DNA of 64,000 nucleotides, taken from positions 29,779,501 through 29,843,500 of the forward strand of contig NC_071667.1 in assembly GCF_028554725.1 (NCBI RefSeq), in the 5' to 3' direction. The notes under the pieces were generated by a model. That model searched no databases. It had not been told where the DNA came from and worked only from the letters and a program-made list of their open reading frames with translations. This DNA is from Zeugodacus cucurbitae (taxonomy: Eukaryota > Arthropoda > Insecta > Diptera > Tephritidae). Within the stretch, counting starts at the first letter, position 1; each line of letters opens with the position of its first letter. The translations under genes were made by a program, and so were the position numbers. Below are positions 1 to 11,400 of this stretch, one piece after another.

Positions 1-769
1 TTGTGGCTAAGGTATACATTAAATTAAGTTGGTCCAATCTTGGCTTCGGCGACGATATTGATTACTCGAGGTCGATTTATGTTACGCAGCATGATGACAA
101 CTCACACTACTTTTAATTGCAAAGTGAGTGGTGATAGTACAGGCAATTTTAAATAGTTTGGGATAATTGACTACGTCATCCTGTTTTGTAGCTGTGTCAA
201 CTCTCCTGGACCGAAATTATAAATTGTCGCATTAAGATCATCGATATCTTTGTTTTTTTACCACCAATATAGGTCATTCAATCAGTCATTTATGGTTATC
301 ATATTGAGGTTTCATGTCAGGAAAACTTCTCTTTCAAGTCAATGAAGAGACAGAAATCTGTTGGAAATGCTATTAATCCATCGAGGTGTCAACTGCGACC
401 CTACCATTTCCAACTGCTTCTACAATCGCAATTTGATATTGTTGCAAAAACACTCAAATGTTAGTTGTTAATTGGCGATACTTTATGTGTCGCCACAAAT
501 TAAATGATTTTAGGCATGCGATTAGCCCGTCAGTAACAGTTGATCCAAGAATAATTGGAAGAGTGTGGCATAAATCACCTGTTAACAGAATCCTGGCTCC
601 ACCAAAAACGTTTATCGACAATCAAGATCTTTTAAAGTCCTGTGCAGTACCTCCAGCGACTTCTTGAATATTTGGAAAATCTTCGTTATAGCGCTATTTT
701 TGACGATTTTACCGACTGGTGCTTCGTTCATTTGCAATTTAGGAGTAATTTCAAGGCCGTTTTGCCTAC
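1..769. other. Upstream flank, nothing recognised
   Basis: AT-rich sequence with only short overlapping open frames on both strands (around 460-670 and 610-870) that show no family motif. No support for a gene. Confidence 0.4.
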
Positions 770-1003
770 TAACAGGTGCCAAGTTGCCCCTATTCCCGTT
801 AATCTTGGTAGTGAAAATGAGTGAAATTGGCTTTAGAATTACATCAGCGCTCATATACTATATATGATGATTTTCTAATGGACATTATATCGAAAATATA
901 GGTCAAATTGTGTGTTATCTTAATAAAATTACATCTATAAATTGCGAGAGTGTAAAATGTTCGGTTTGACTCGAACTTAGCCTTTCCTTATTTGTTCCAA
1001 ATA
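770..1003 (+). repeat. Fold-back repeat family, terminal fragment
   Basis: Ends with the family signature: AAATTGCGAGAGTGTAAAAT, then a GTTCGG...CGAAC hairpin, CTTAGCC and a TCCTTATTTG tail. The upstream part (AATTACATCAGC..CATATACTATAT) resembles 60130-60285. Confidence 0.6.
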
Positions 1004-1309
1004 GTTTTGGGCTATCGACACAACCTGATACAATTGAACAATAATAAAAATATTTTAACAAAGCAACAATGACAACCTTCAAAATATTATTTTTTTGTTT
1101 TCTCTTTTTATATTTTTCTAGTCAACTCGAATAAAATTCTCTTATTGATATCTTCCTCGCAATTTTTCCATATTTACTCACTTTCTAATCTTTTTCTGGC
1201 CTTCCACGAATATTTCAAGACTAAAATTAGCCAAATCGGTTTGAACTTCAACAACCAATAACTTCCCGATTTTAGAAAAATTTTAATTTTCTTCGCGGAA
1301 AGTTAAAAA

Positions 1310-1475
1310 AATTAGGGGTGGACCACCCTTAACATTTAGGAGGATGAAAAATAGATGTTGTCCGATTCTCCACCCTAGCCGATATGCACGCTAAGATTCA
1401 CGAAAATCGGTCGAGCGGTTTCAGAGGAGTTCAATAACGTACACCGTGACACGAGAATTTTATATATTAGATATA
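1310..1475 (+). repeat. Retrotransposon-like 3' end fragment
   Basis: Contains a segment (cacgaaaatcggtcgagcgg through gtgacacgagaattttatat) of a type I recall as widespread in insect genomes as the 3' end of non-LTR elements. No coding sequence is attached. Family assignment rests on memory of the motif. Confidence 0.4.
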
Positions 1476-1751
1476 TATTCATAGAATAACACAGCAGATG
1501 TTTTCCGTTATCGGAGGCTGACAAGCTTCAAAATCGGTCAAGAACAAAAGCCGTGAATGATATAATGACATATGCTGAAAAGAATTTGTTTGAAGCAACA
1601 ACATCTCTGTGTATGAAAGCATTTGATGTTGATATACAATACGTACATATGTACATATGTTCGTTGAACGTTTTTTTGTAAGTCAAATATTGAACGATTT
1701 CTCTCTTCATTTCAGCATTAAACGTCAAACTGAGGATTTTAAAGCTCACAA

Positions 1752-1862
1752 ATGAGTGCGTATAATGATAATTCGGCCTTCCGCTACAAATTCCGACGAC
1801 GACGACCTACTCGCCATCGTTTGGGCAATATCAGCTGGCGCGAAGAGCTCCATTGGTATTAA
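1752..1862 (+). other. Upstream/overlapping small ORF at the start of gene 1
   Basis: An ATG at 1752 opens a 36-codon frame (MSAYNDNSAF...) that ends with TAA at 1860-1862, in a different frame from the receptor. It overlaps the receptor frame if translation starts at 1765, but precedes it if the real start is 1897 or later. Gene 2 also starts MSA, so the ATG may be a relic of an ancestral start. Function unknown. Confidence 0.4.
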
Positions 1863-2494
1863 CTCGTTGCGCAAAATCGCTAATAATGTACCGTTAATGA
1901 TGACGCGTAACGGAATTTACAATAGGATGACACAAGAAATGCCACAAGCGATGTATTATACCGCTAATAACTACAATAACAACAACAATCGTCACTATGA
2001 CACTAGCAACAATAGCGCACAGCTGCTGCATACACCCACAACAGCAACAGCAACAGTGACGACGCTAACTGATTCGCCACACACGAGCACGGTCATGTAT
2101 TACGAGCCCAACCTGGAAGTCATCAATCGCTCACTGTTGCTGACAACAGCTGTCAGCGCCAACGCCACGCCCGCCAGCGATAGCAACAACAACAGTCCGC
2201 TGCAGACGGTGTTTATGGCCAACACCACGAATAACATCACAACTGCTATTGACGCGGACGAGGAATGGGCGCGTTTCTACGACCTGATGCTGTCGTGGCA
2301 GGGCATTTGTCTAATTGCTGTCTTCAGCACCTTCATTGTGGTCACCATCATCGGCAACACGCTCGTCATATTGGCTGTCATAACGACGCGACGTTTGAAA
2401 ACGGTCACAAACTGTTTCGTCATGAGCTTGGCCATCGCGGACCTGCTAGTGGGAATATTTGTAATGCCACCCGCTGTAGCTGTCCACTTGATAG
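1765..2494 (+). CDS. Gene 1 coding exon 1: N-terminus, TM1, TM2
   Basis: Encodes the extracellular tail, TM1 (about 2296-2380) and TM2 (about 2413-2490, with LAIAD). It ends at an AG|GTGAGT donor in phase 1. The tail is low-complexity (Asn, Thr and Ala runs), unlike the conserved core. A likely 3' splice site (ttcatttcag) ends at 1715, so the 5' UTR exon probably begins at 1716 and upstream non-coding exons lie elsewhere. Confidence 0.85.
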
Positions 2495-5400
2495 GTGAGT
2501 CGCATTGTGAGAAATGACAGTTCATTGAAGTTCTCGTTTAATTATGCTAACATTGATTGGCACTATTCCACAATTGACTTCGCATTTACATATGTATACA
2601 GTGCTGGGCAAAAAAATCGGGTCATTATGAAAATTTGAATTATGAGCTAAAATATTCATCCAAGTAAACAGTTTTGAATGAGGGATTGTTTGTATTTGAA
2701 ATAAGAGATAAAATAAATTATTAGCAAAAAAAATATTAATGTTACATTTTTCAGGAGCGAACTTTTTTCAAATTTGGTCAAATTCACAAAAAATAGGGAT
2801 ATTAAATAAAATTTATCAGAAAAATTATTAAAACGGTAATATCAAAGTGATTGTTTGTTTTATGTTTTAATTTTACTGCCCTAGTCTCTGCTGGTATGGA
2901 CGAAATGACCTTTTGGAGTAATCCGACCCATGTCATCATACCACTCATTTCAAAGGACGGAATGCACCTTTTTTTGGTTTCTCGGCTTCTATGCGACTAA
3001 CTATTTCTTCATAAACGCCCACATATTTTCGATCGCGATTAAATCGGCACTGTTCCCAGGCCACGTCCACTGATTTATTCCCATTTCAGGCATAAAATAC
3101 CTCCAAACCTCCGTACCTCCAAAAATATAACAAAGAAGGATGTCAAAATTAGTTCTGAATGCGATTAATAACTGGTAGTAGAATTAAAAACAAAATACTT
3201 ATGATGTTGGACCTGTGATTTGGCTCAGAATCGTCCTGGAAGATTTCATCGTTTTAGACCTGATACAGCTCTTCGATGCAGGGTACCTAATTGGCTAATC
3301 TTAAGCCGATATAAACACGTTCCTCTTTTCGATTTTGTGATTTTTTTTTGGTTTTTATAAAAAGCAAAGGACGCCAATGCGACGATGCGGCATTTAGAAT
3401 TAAAAAAAGAAGCGGTGGGACCTCATTTTAGGTTTTATTAACATATACTTTTTTGTATGTACATAAATAGAGGAAATTCAAATTATTTTAAATATTTTTA
3501 TACTCTCGCAACATTTTGCACAGAGTATTATAGTTTTGTTCACATAACGGTTGTTTGTGTCACACAGAAATAAAAGAGTTAGACTTGGGGTTATATATAT
3601 ATAAATGATCAGCATGACGAGTGGAGTTGAAATCCGGATGTATGTTCGTCTGTCCGTGCAAGCGATAATTTGAGTAAAAATTGAGATATCTTAAAGAAAC
3701 TTGGAACACATATTCCTTAGCAAAATGGCGAAAACATATAAAGTGCCATAACCAAGCCTTAAATTAAGCTATGAAAGTGAAATAGGTTTTTTGTACATAT
3801 CTTGTAAACTACTAAAGCGATATCAACCAAACTCTCTACAGTCATTTCTTTTAGGTACTACCTTATAGAGTCCAAAAATGGTGGAAATCGGATTATAACC
3901 ACGCCCACCACCCATACAAAAGTTATGTTGAAAACCACTAATAATGTTTTAATTCGGCAAGGAAAAACACCAGACACCTTAAATTTCTTCATAAAGAAGG
4001 TACAAAAGGGCTGCATTCAAATTGGTATACAAAATCTTAAATGGGCGTGACTCCGCCCACTTATGGGTCAAAAACCATATCTCCGAAATTACTCGACCAA
4101 TTTTAGTGAAATTCGGTTTTTAATATTTTCCTTGCATCCCAACGATATGTTGTGAAAATAGGCTAAATCGGCTCACAACCACGCCCACTTCCTATATACC
4201 AGAACTTTAAATCTGTATCGTTTACTTTATAATCTATAAAGTAAGCACTGTTGAATATATCGGAACAGAACTTTGCACAAATACTGCATTTATAGTGTGG
4301 CACCCCCTTTCTAAATATCGCCGAAATCGTACCATAGGTTTTCAAGGCCCCATGTATCGAAAATGAGCGCCTCAGTGCTTCTAACCTTTTTCTACCAAAA
4401 ATATAGGTAAGTCTCAGATATTTTGAAGAAATTTTTAGGGAAAATTTTTCTTCTAATAATATGTCTCCGCGCCAAAAATGAGTGAAATCGGGTCATAACT
4501 TCAACTAGCTCCCATATATCTAATATTAGTGTTTCCAACTTTCAATGGACTTTATACCATATACATATGTATATAAAATTGTGTACTATATACAAATATT
4601 AATAAAATTAAATAAATAAATTGCGAGAGCATAAGATGTTCGGTCACAACCGAACTTAGCCCCTCCTTACTTAAATTTTATATTTATATATATATATTTG
4701 GCGTAGGAACCGCTTTAAGCGATTATAGCCGAATCCACCAGAGCGCGCCACTCATTCCTTCTTTTTGCTTTTTGGCGCCAACTGGAAACACCAAGTGAAG
4801 CCAGGTCACTTTGCACTTGGTCTTTCCACCGGAGTGGAGGTCGTTCTCTTCCGCGGCTTCCTCCAGCGGGTACTGCATCGAATACTTTCAGAGCTGGAGT
4901 GTTTTCTTCCATCCGTACAACATGACCTAGCCAGCGTAGCCGCTGTCTTTTTATTCGCTGAACTATGTCAATGTCGTCGTATAAATCGAACGAACGATGA
5001 GCTCATCGTTCCATCGTCTGCGGTATTCGCCGTTGCCAATGTTTAGAGGACCATAAATCTTGCGCAAAACCTTTCTCTTGAAAACCCCAAGAGTCGTCTC
5101 ATCGGATGTTGTCATCGTCCACGCTTCAGCGCCATACATCAGGACGGGAATAATGAGCGACTTATAGAGTTTGATTTTGGTTCGTCGAGAGAGGACTTTA
5201 CTTTTCAATTGCCTACTCAGTCCAAAGTAGCACCTGTTGGCAAGAGTGATTCTGCGTTGGATTTCAAGACTGAAATTATTGGTGTTGTTAATGCTGGTTC
5301 CCAGATAAACGAAATTATCTATAACTTCAAAGTTATGACTGTCAACAGTGACGTGGGAGCCAAGAAGCGAGTGCGCTGACTGTTTGTTTGATGACAGGAG

Positions 5401-8400
5401 ATATTTCGTCTTGTCCTCATTCACCACCAGACCCATACGCTTCGCTTCTTTATCTAGTCTGGAAAACGCAGAACAAACGGCGCGGTTGTTGCTTCCGCTG
5501 ATATCAATATCATCGGCATACGCCAGGAGCTGTACACTCTTGTAGAAGATTGTACCCTCTCTATTTAGTTCTGCAGCTCGTATTATTTTTTCCAGCAATA
5601 GATTGAAGAAGTCTCACGATAGTGAGTCACCCTGTCTGAAGCCTCGTTTGGTATCGAACGGCTCGGAGAGGTCCTTCCCGATCCTGACGGAGCTTTTGGT
5701 GTTGCTCAACGTCAGCTTACATAGCCGTATTAGTTTTGCAGGGATACCAAATTCAGACATCGCGGCATAAAGGCAGCTCCTTTTCGTGCTATCGAAGGCA
5801 GCTTTAAAATCGACAAAGAGATGGTGTGTGTCGATCCTATTTTCACGGGTCTTCTCCAAAATTTGGCGCATGGTGAATATCTGGTCTGTTGCTGATTTTC
5901 CAGGTCTAAAGCCACACTGATAAGGTCCAATCAGTTTGTTGACGGTGGGCTTTAGTCTTTCACACAATACGCTCGACAGAACCTTATATGCGATATATAT
6001 TATACCACGGTAGTTGGCGCAGATTGTGGGGTCTCCCTTCTTATGGATTGGGCAGAGCACACTAAGATTCCCATCCTCAGGCATGCTTTCTTCCGACCAT
6101 ATTCTACAAAGAAACTGATGCATGCACCTTAACAGTTCTTCGCCGCCGTATTTGAATAGCTCGGCCGGTAATCCATCGGCCCCCGCCGCTTTGTTGTTCT
6201 TCAAGCGGGTAATTGCTATTCGAATTTCTTCATGGTCGGGTAATGGAACATCTATTCCATCGTCATCGATTGGGGAATCGGGTTCGCCATCTCCTGATGT
6301 TGTACTTTCACTGCCATTGAGCAGGTCGGAGAAGTGTTCCCTCCATAATCCCAGTATGCTCTGGACATCCGTTACCAGATTACCTCCTCGGCTCCTACAT
6401 GATAATGCTCCGGTCTTGAAACCTTCTGTTACTCGCCTCATCTTTTCATAAAATTTTCGAGCATTACCCATGTCGGCCAGCTTTTCAAGCTTTTCATACT
6501 CACGCATTTCGGCCTCTTTCTTTTTACGTCTGCAAATGCGTCTCGCTTCCCTCTTCAGTTCTCGATATCTATCCCACCCCGAACGTGTTGTGGTCGATCG
6601 CAACGTTGCGAGGTAGGCAGTCTGTTTTCTCTCCACTGCGGAACGACAATTCTCATCATACCAACTGGTTTTTTGGCGTTGTCGGAGACCAATTGTTTCG
6701 GCTGCAGCGGTATGCAATGAGTTTGAGATGCCGTTCCACAGCTCCCTTATATCGAGATGCTGATGAGTGCTCTCAGAGAGCAGGAGTGCAAGTCGAGTAG
6801 AAAATCGTTCGGCTGTCGGTTGTGATTGCAGCTTTTCGACGTCGAACCTTCCTTGTGTTTCCATCTCCTGTGTCGTCCATCTATCACAACATGATCGATC
6901 TGGTTCCGCGTGTTTCGATCAGGAGACAGCTAAGTAGCTTGATGTATTTTCTTATGCTGGAATCTGGTACTACAGACAACCATATTTCGGGCCCCAGCGA
7001 AGGCGATCAGCCTCAGGCCGTTTGGCGATGTTTCGTCATGGAGGCTGAATTTTCCGACTGTTGTGCCAAAGACACCTTCTTTACCCACCCTGGCGTTAAA
7101 ATCGCCAAGCACGATTTTGACATCGTGGCGGGGGCAGCGCTCATAGGTGCGTTCTAGGCGCTCATAGAAAGCGTCTTTGGTCACATCGTCCTTCTCTTCC
7201 GTTGGGGCGTGGGCGCAAATCAGCGATATGTTGAAGAACCTCGCTTTTATGCGGATTGTGACTAGACGTTCATCCACCGGGGTGAATGCCAGGACTCGGC
7301 GACGGAGTCTCTCTACCACCACAAATCCAACACCAAATTTGCGCTCCTTTATATGGCCGCTGTAGTAGATGTCACAAGGACCCACCTTCTTCCGTCCTTG
7401 TCTCGTTCATCGCACTTCTTGGACGGCGGTGATGTCAGCCTTTAGTTGTATGAGGACATCAACCAGCTGAGCATAGGCACCTTCCCAATTAAGGGTCCGG
7501 ACATTCCAGGTGCATGCCCTTAAATCTTTATCTTTAAAACGTTTGCAGGGATCGTTGTCAAAAGGGCGGTGTCTCATCCGAGGCTCTGTTTGTTTTCATT
7601 GGGGAGGTTTTTTTATGTGGTTTGTCCCAAGCCCTACGCACAACCGCAGAAGCGGGCTTCGCCTTCTCACTTTAGCTCGCCTCCATACGGATGTCTATTA
7701 GCTACCCAGGGGATACTTGGTCTAAAACCGGAAGTCGTGAGCTGCTTGAGTCATATGCAAAAGAATCGTTTCTGGCCATTCCCCAGTGAATGGCAATCAG
7801 AAACTTTCCTCACTTGCGTGAACTTCTACATATGACCCCATATTTTTAGAAAATATAAAATGTGAAACCTTATTGATATAATATATTTGTTTTTTACCCT
7901 CTCTCTGTCGAATCCTGCCGAATTTTGATAATTTTTGATAATAAAAGCGAAATCAATTAGGCGAAAAAAATTAATAGAGGTTATGCAGTTTATCTTCCCA
8001 CTTCTAGATATATGCCCACCTTTTGAATAAGGGTATCCCCAAAAGAATCCCCACCCCCTACAATAGTCAACTGGTTTCACAATCCACCTTTTGTAATTTT
8101 TTTGGGAGAATATATACTGAGTATAGTTCTCTTCACAGAACGTATGTTTATAAAACCTCACCTTGTCAGGTTTTATAACCATTTTCGTACAATTGCTTGG
8201 GTCCGTCTGCTAACAAGTTTAGTAGTATATCTTTCTTTTGAACTGGTAACCTATGTCAGTTACATATGTTAGAAACATACCTCCCATACTACATAAAGTG
8301 TAAAAGGTATGTATGTATGTGATTGGCGTTGCAACCGTTCAGCCGGTTATAGCCGAATCGACCATAGCGCGCAACCTCTCTCTCTCCTTCGCAGTTCGGC

Positions 8401-11400
8401 GCCAGTTGGAGATCCCAAGTGTAACCAGGTCGCTCTCCACCTGGTCCCTCCTACGGCCTTCCCCTTCCTCGGCTTCCTCCGGCGGGTACTGCATCGAACA
8501 CTTTCAGGGCTGGAGTGTTTTCGTCTATTCGGACAACATGACCTTGCCAGCGTAGCCGCTGTCTTTTTATTCGCTGAACTATGTCAATGTCGTCATATAA
8601 CTCGTACAGCTCATCGTTTCATCGTCTGCGGTATTCGCCGTTGCCAATGTTCTGAGGACCATAAATCTTTCGCAAAATTTTCCTCTCGAAAACTCCGAGT
8701 GTCGTCTCGTCTGATGTTGCCATCGTCCAAGCTTCTGCACCGTAAAGCAGGACGGGAATGATAAGCGACTTGTAGAGCTTGATTTTGGTTCGTCGAGAGA
8801 GGACTTTACTGTTCAATTGCCTACTCAGTCCAAAGTAGCACCTGTTGGAAAGAGTTATTCTGCGCTGGATTTCGAGGCTGACATTGTTCGTGTTGTTGAT
8901 GCTGGTTCCCAGGTATACGAAATTATCTACGACCTCGAAGTTATGACTGTCAACAGTGACGTGGGAGACGTCGCGAATGCGTCGACTGTTTGTTTGATGA
9001 CAGGAGATATTTCGTCTTGTCCTCATTCACCTCCAGACCCATTAAAAGTAAAAGGTATACCGCCGGGAAAATCAAATTTATACCGGTTAGTCCAATAATA
9101 GGTCACTTTGCATGGCACCACTCACCTTTCGGAGACATAATATACTTTTTCACACAGTGTTTGAGAGATTTCTAAATTTCGAGTTGTGAGATTCCCATTA
9201 AATCCTTATAGCACATGTTAACTTAAAACACGTAATAAAATTTCATAAGGAGATAATGTTTAATATTCGTTTACGCTGGAGCCGATAAAAATAATATTTA
9301 TATGATGCAAGTATACGAATATGTAGCTTCATTACCGCAATTCGCAAATTTGTAAGTTTTTTGTGTAACTCAATTGTTATTTCAAGATCTCTCTGCCGTC
9401 AGACAGCTTTCGATTCCACTTATATAAAAAGTAGGTTTTAAAAGATATTTTTTACTTTTAGTAATTTTCGTTTTCTGTAAACAGCAAGAGTCTATTGTTT
9501 TGGGTCAAGTGCCATACCGTGCAAAAGTTTATTGATTAAATATTTGCGCTAACAAAGACGATGTTGGTTTTAAAATTCAACTTGGGATTCGTGTAATTCG
9601 GTGAAAAGTGTTTCGTTTTTAAGAGGATAACAGTACCCTTCTATGTAAATATTAATGAAAACATTTGTATATATTATACATAGAGATACAATGTATACAT
9701 GTATATTTAAAAGCAATGAGTGCAAGGTAGAGAAGGGCAAAACGTACACGTAGACCATTCAGCATCGAACTTTTCAACTTTCACTTTATAGCAATAAGCC
9801 GATTTGCGCTCTCATCCAAATTTCTTGTTGCAAAAATTCATATTTTCCATACTTTATATTAGCTTTGGGTAGAACTTCTGAATACTGTTTCATTCTCACT
9901 ACAAACTTATGCACAAATATGTATGGGAGCTGAAATAAAGTTATAAAAAATGGATGGCAAAGCATGTCGAACAGCAGAACTGTGGTTTGCGCAACCTTTA
10001 TTGCATAATAAAAGTTTTCCGCATTAGACCCTTGGGTAGAACGTGAAAAATGTTTACGTCTTCGAAAAATACTTTGCACTGCTGTACTTTAAAGCCCCTG
10101 ATTTGCGTTACGGGTTGCCAAACTTATGATCGAGTATTGAAAAACACTAAATTTGTCAATACAATGGCTGGGAATGGGCTCTCTTTTGAAGGCGAACTCA
10201 TTAGTATGCTCACTAGCACCTCTCCGCATCAATGCAAATAAATCGGAAAACTTTAAGAATTTGAAGAGAAAGAGTTGTGTTTGCAAATAAATATTTATGT
10301 TTGTTTTCAATTATTTATAACGGGTTTCTGGCGAGTGCAATTGGAAAATAACTCTTACATTGAATTACTACTTTCCATTCCGTCGCTAGAATAAGTATCC
10401 GGTGACAAAGTCTGTCTATGACCTTTTTTATAAGCTCCTATCCTTTTTGTATAAGACGATTAGTATAACCAAATATTTATATTCATCTTATCGATCGTAT
10501 ATGAGAAAATGGTCCAAACCAAATGTCTTTTTAGAAGAAATGATTGATTTAATAATGAAATTATCTAAAAATATGATATAAATAAAAGTATCGAAGAAAA
10601 CTTCGAAGGAAAAGCATTCAACTTTATTTTTTTTATTTTCCGCATAAGTTCTGCAACTTGTCCGCTTGCTGAGACAGCTGCTGCTCCTCACTAATGCTTC
10701 GTTCGCAGTCAAACAACTGTCATTTACACATTATCATTGTGCTCCTTACAAGGACAGTTGCCATTTTCACCTCACCTTTTTTACATTCGCACAATACAAG
10801 ACAAAAACACCTTTTCAAGGACTCTTAGGAGAAAAATTAAAGTCTTCGCTCTTTAGTACGCTCAACTTTTTGTTGTTTATTTTTTGTATTTGGCATTTTT
10901 ATTCCAGTTTACTTTGCATTTTTCTTTGGAAACTTTTAATTCAATTTTATTTGCGCTTTCGTTGCGAAGAAATCACTTAAATTGCGTGTCCTTTTCACTG
11001 CGTGTCATTGCAGGCTCGTGGCGTCTGGGTTGGGTGCTCTGCGACATTTGGATATCACTGGATGTACTGCTCTGCACGGCGTCCATACTGAGCCTCTGCG
11101 CCATCAGTGTCGACAGGTGAGTACGCATAGGGCCAAACGAGCGCCTAATGAGGAGGTCATACTTGGCAATTAACCGTTAAATATTTGAGAATGTCGAAAA
11201 CGTTAAGTGGAAATTTTAATTAAAAATGAATTTATGAAAATGCAAAATTCATTTCCAAAATGAGCATCGGCAAAAGGCAACATTTGAAACCATTTTTACC
11301 AATGTCCTTAATTTTTATATGCCACATTCACTTGAGGCGTTTTTTTATATGTATTATGCCCTTTTCGCTTTAGGTACTTGGCCGTTACGCAACCTCTGAC

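Larger units (their letters stand above)
4690..7836 (-). mobile_element. Broken RTE-like non-LTR retrotransposon (APE endonuclease + reverse transcriptase)
   Basis: The largest copy in the window, antisense inside intron 1 of gene 1. From the right: a 5' UTR-like stretch (about 7620-7836), an endonuclease frame starting near 7600 with TWNVRTLNWEG, then reverse transcriptase and a C-terminal tail ending at 4715. The 3' end reads ACGCCAAATATATATA, a short-repeat tail rather than poly(A). No RNase H is seen. The C-terminus resembles proteins often annotated as craniofacial development protein 2-like, which derive from RTE/BovB-type elements. Multiple stops, a frameshift and an internal deletion make it inactive. 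Confidence 0.85.

Noticed and set aside
2265..2525. Alternative-frame open frames over gene 1 exon 1
   Set aside because: Shadows of the receptor coding sequence, which has clear TM motifs in its own frame.
3497..4672. Fold-back repeats as Helitrons because of the terminal hairpin
   Set aside because: The end after the hairpin does not read CTRR and no Rep/helicase coding is present; left unclassified.
4765..5046. Plus-strand open frame opposite the RTE element
   Set aside because: It is the antisense shadow of the reverse transcriptase C-terminus.
9059..9130. Possible tRNA-like segment after the truncated RTE copy
   Set aside because: No cloverleaf pairing or A/B box pair could be made out.
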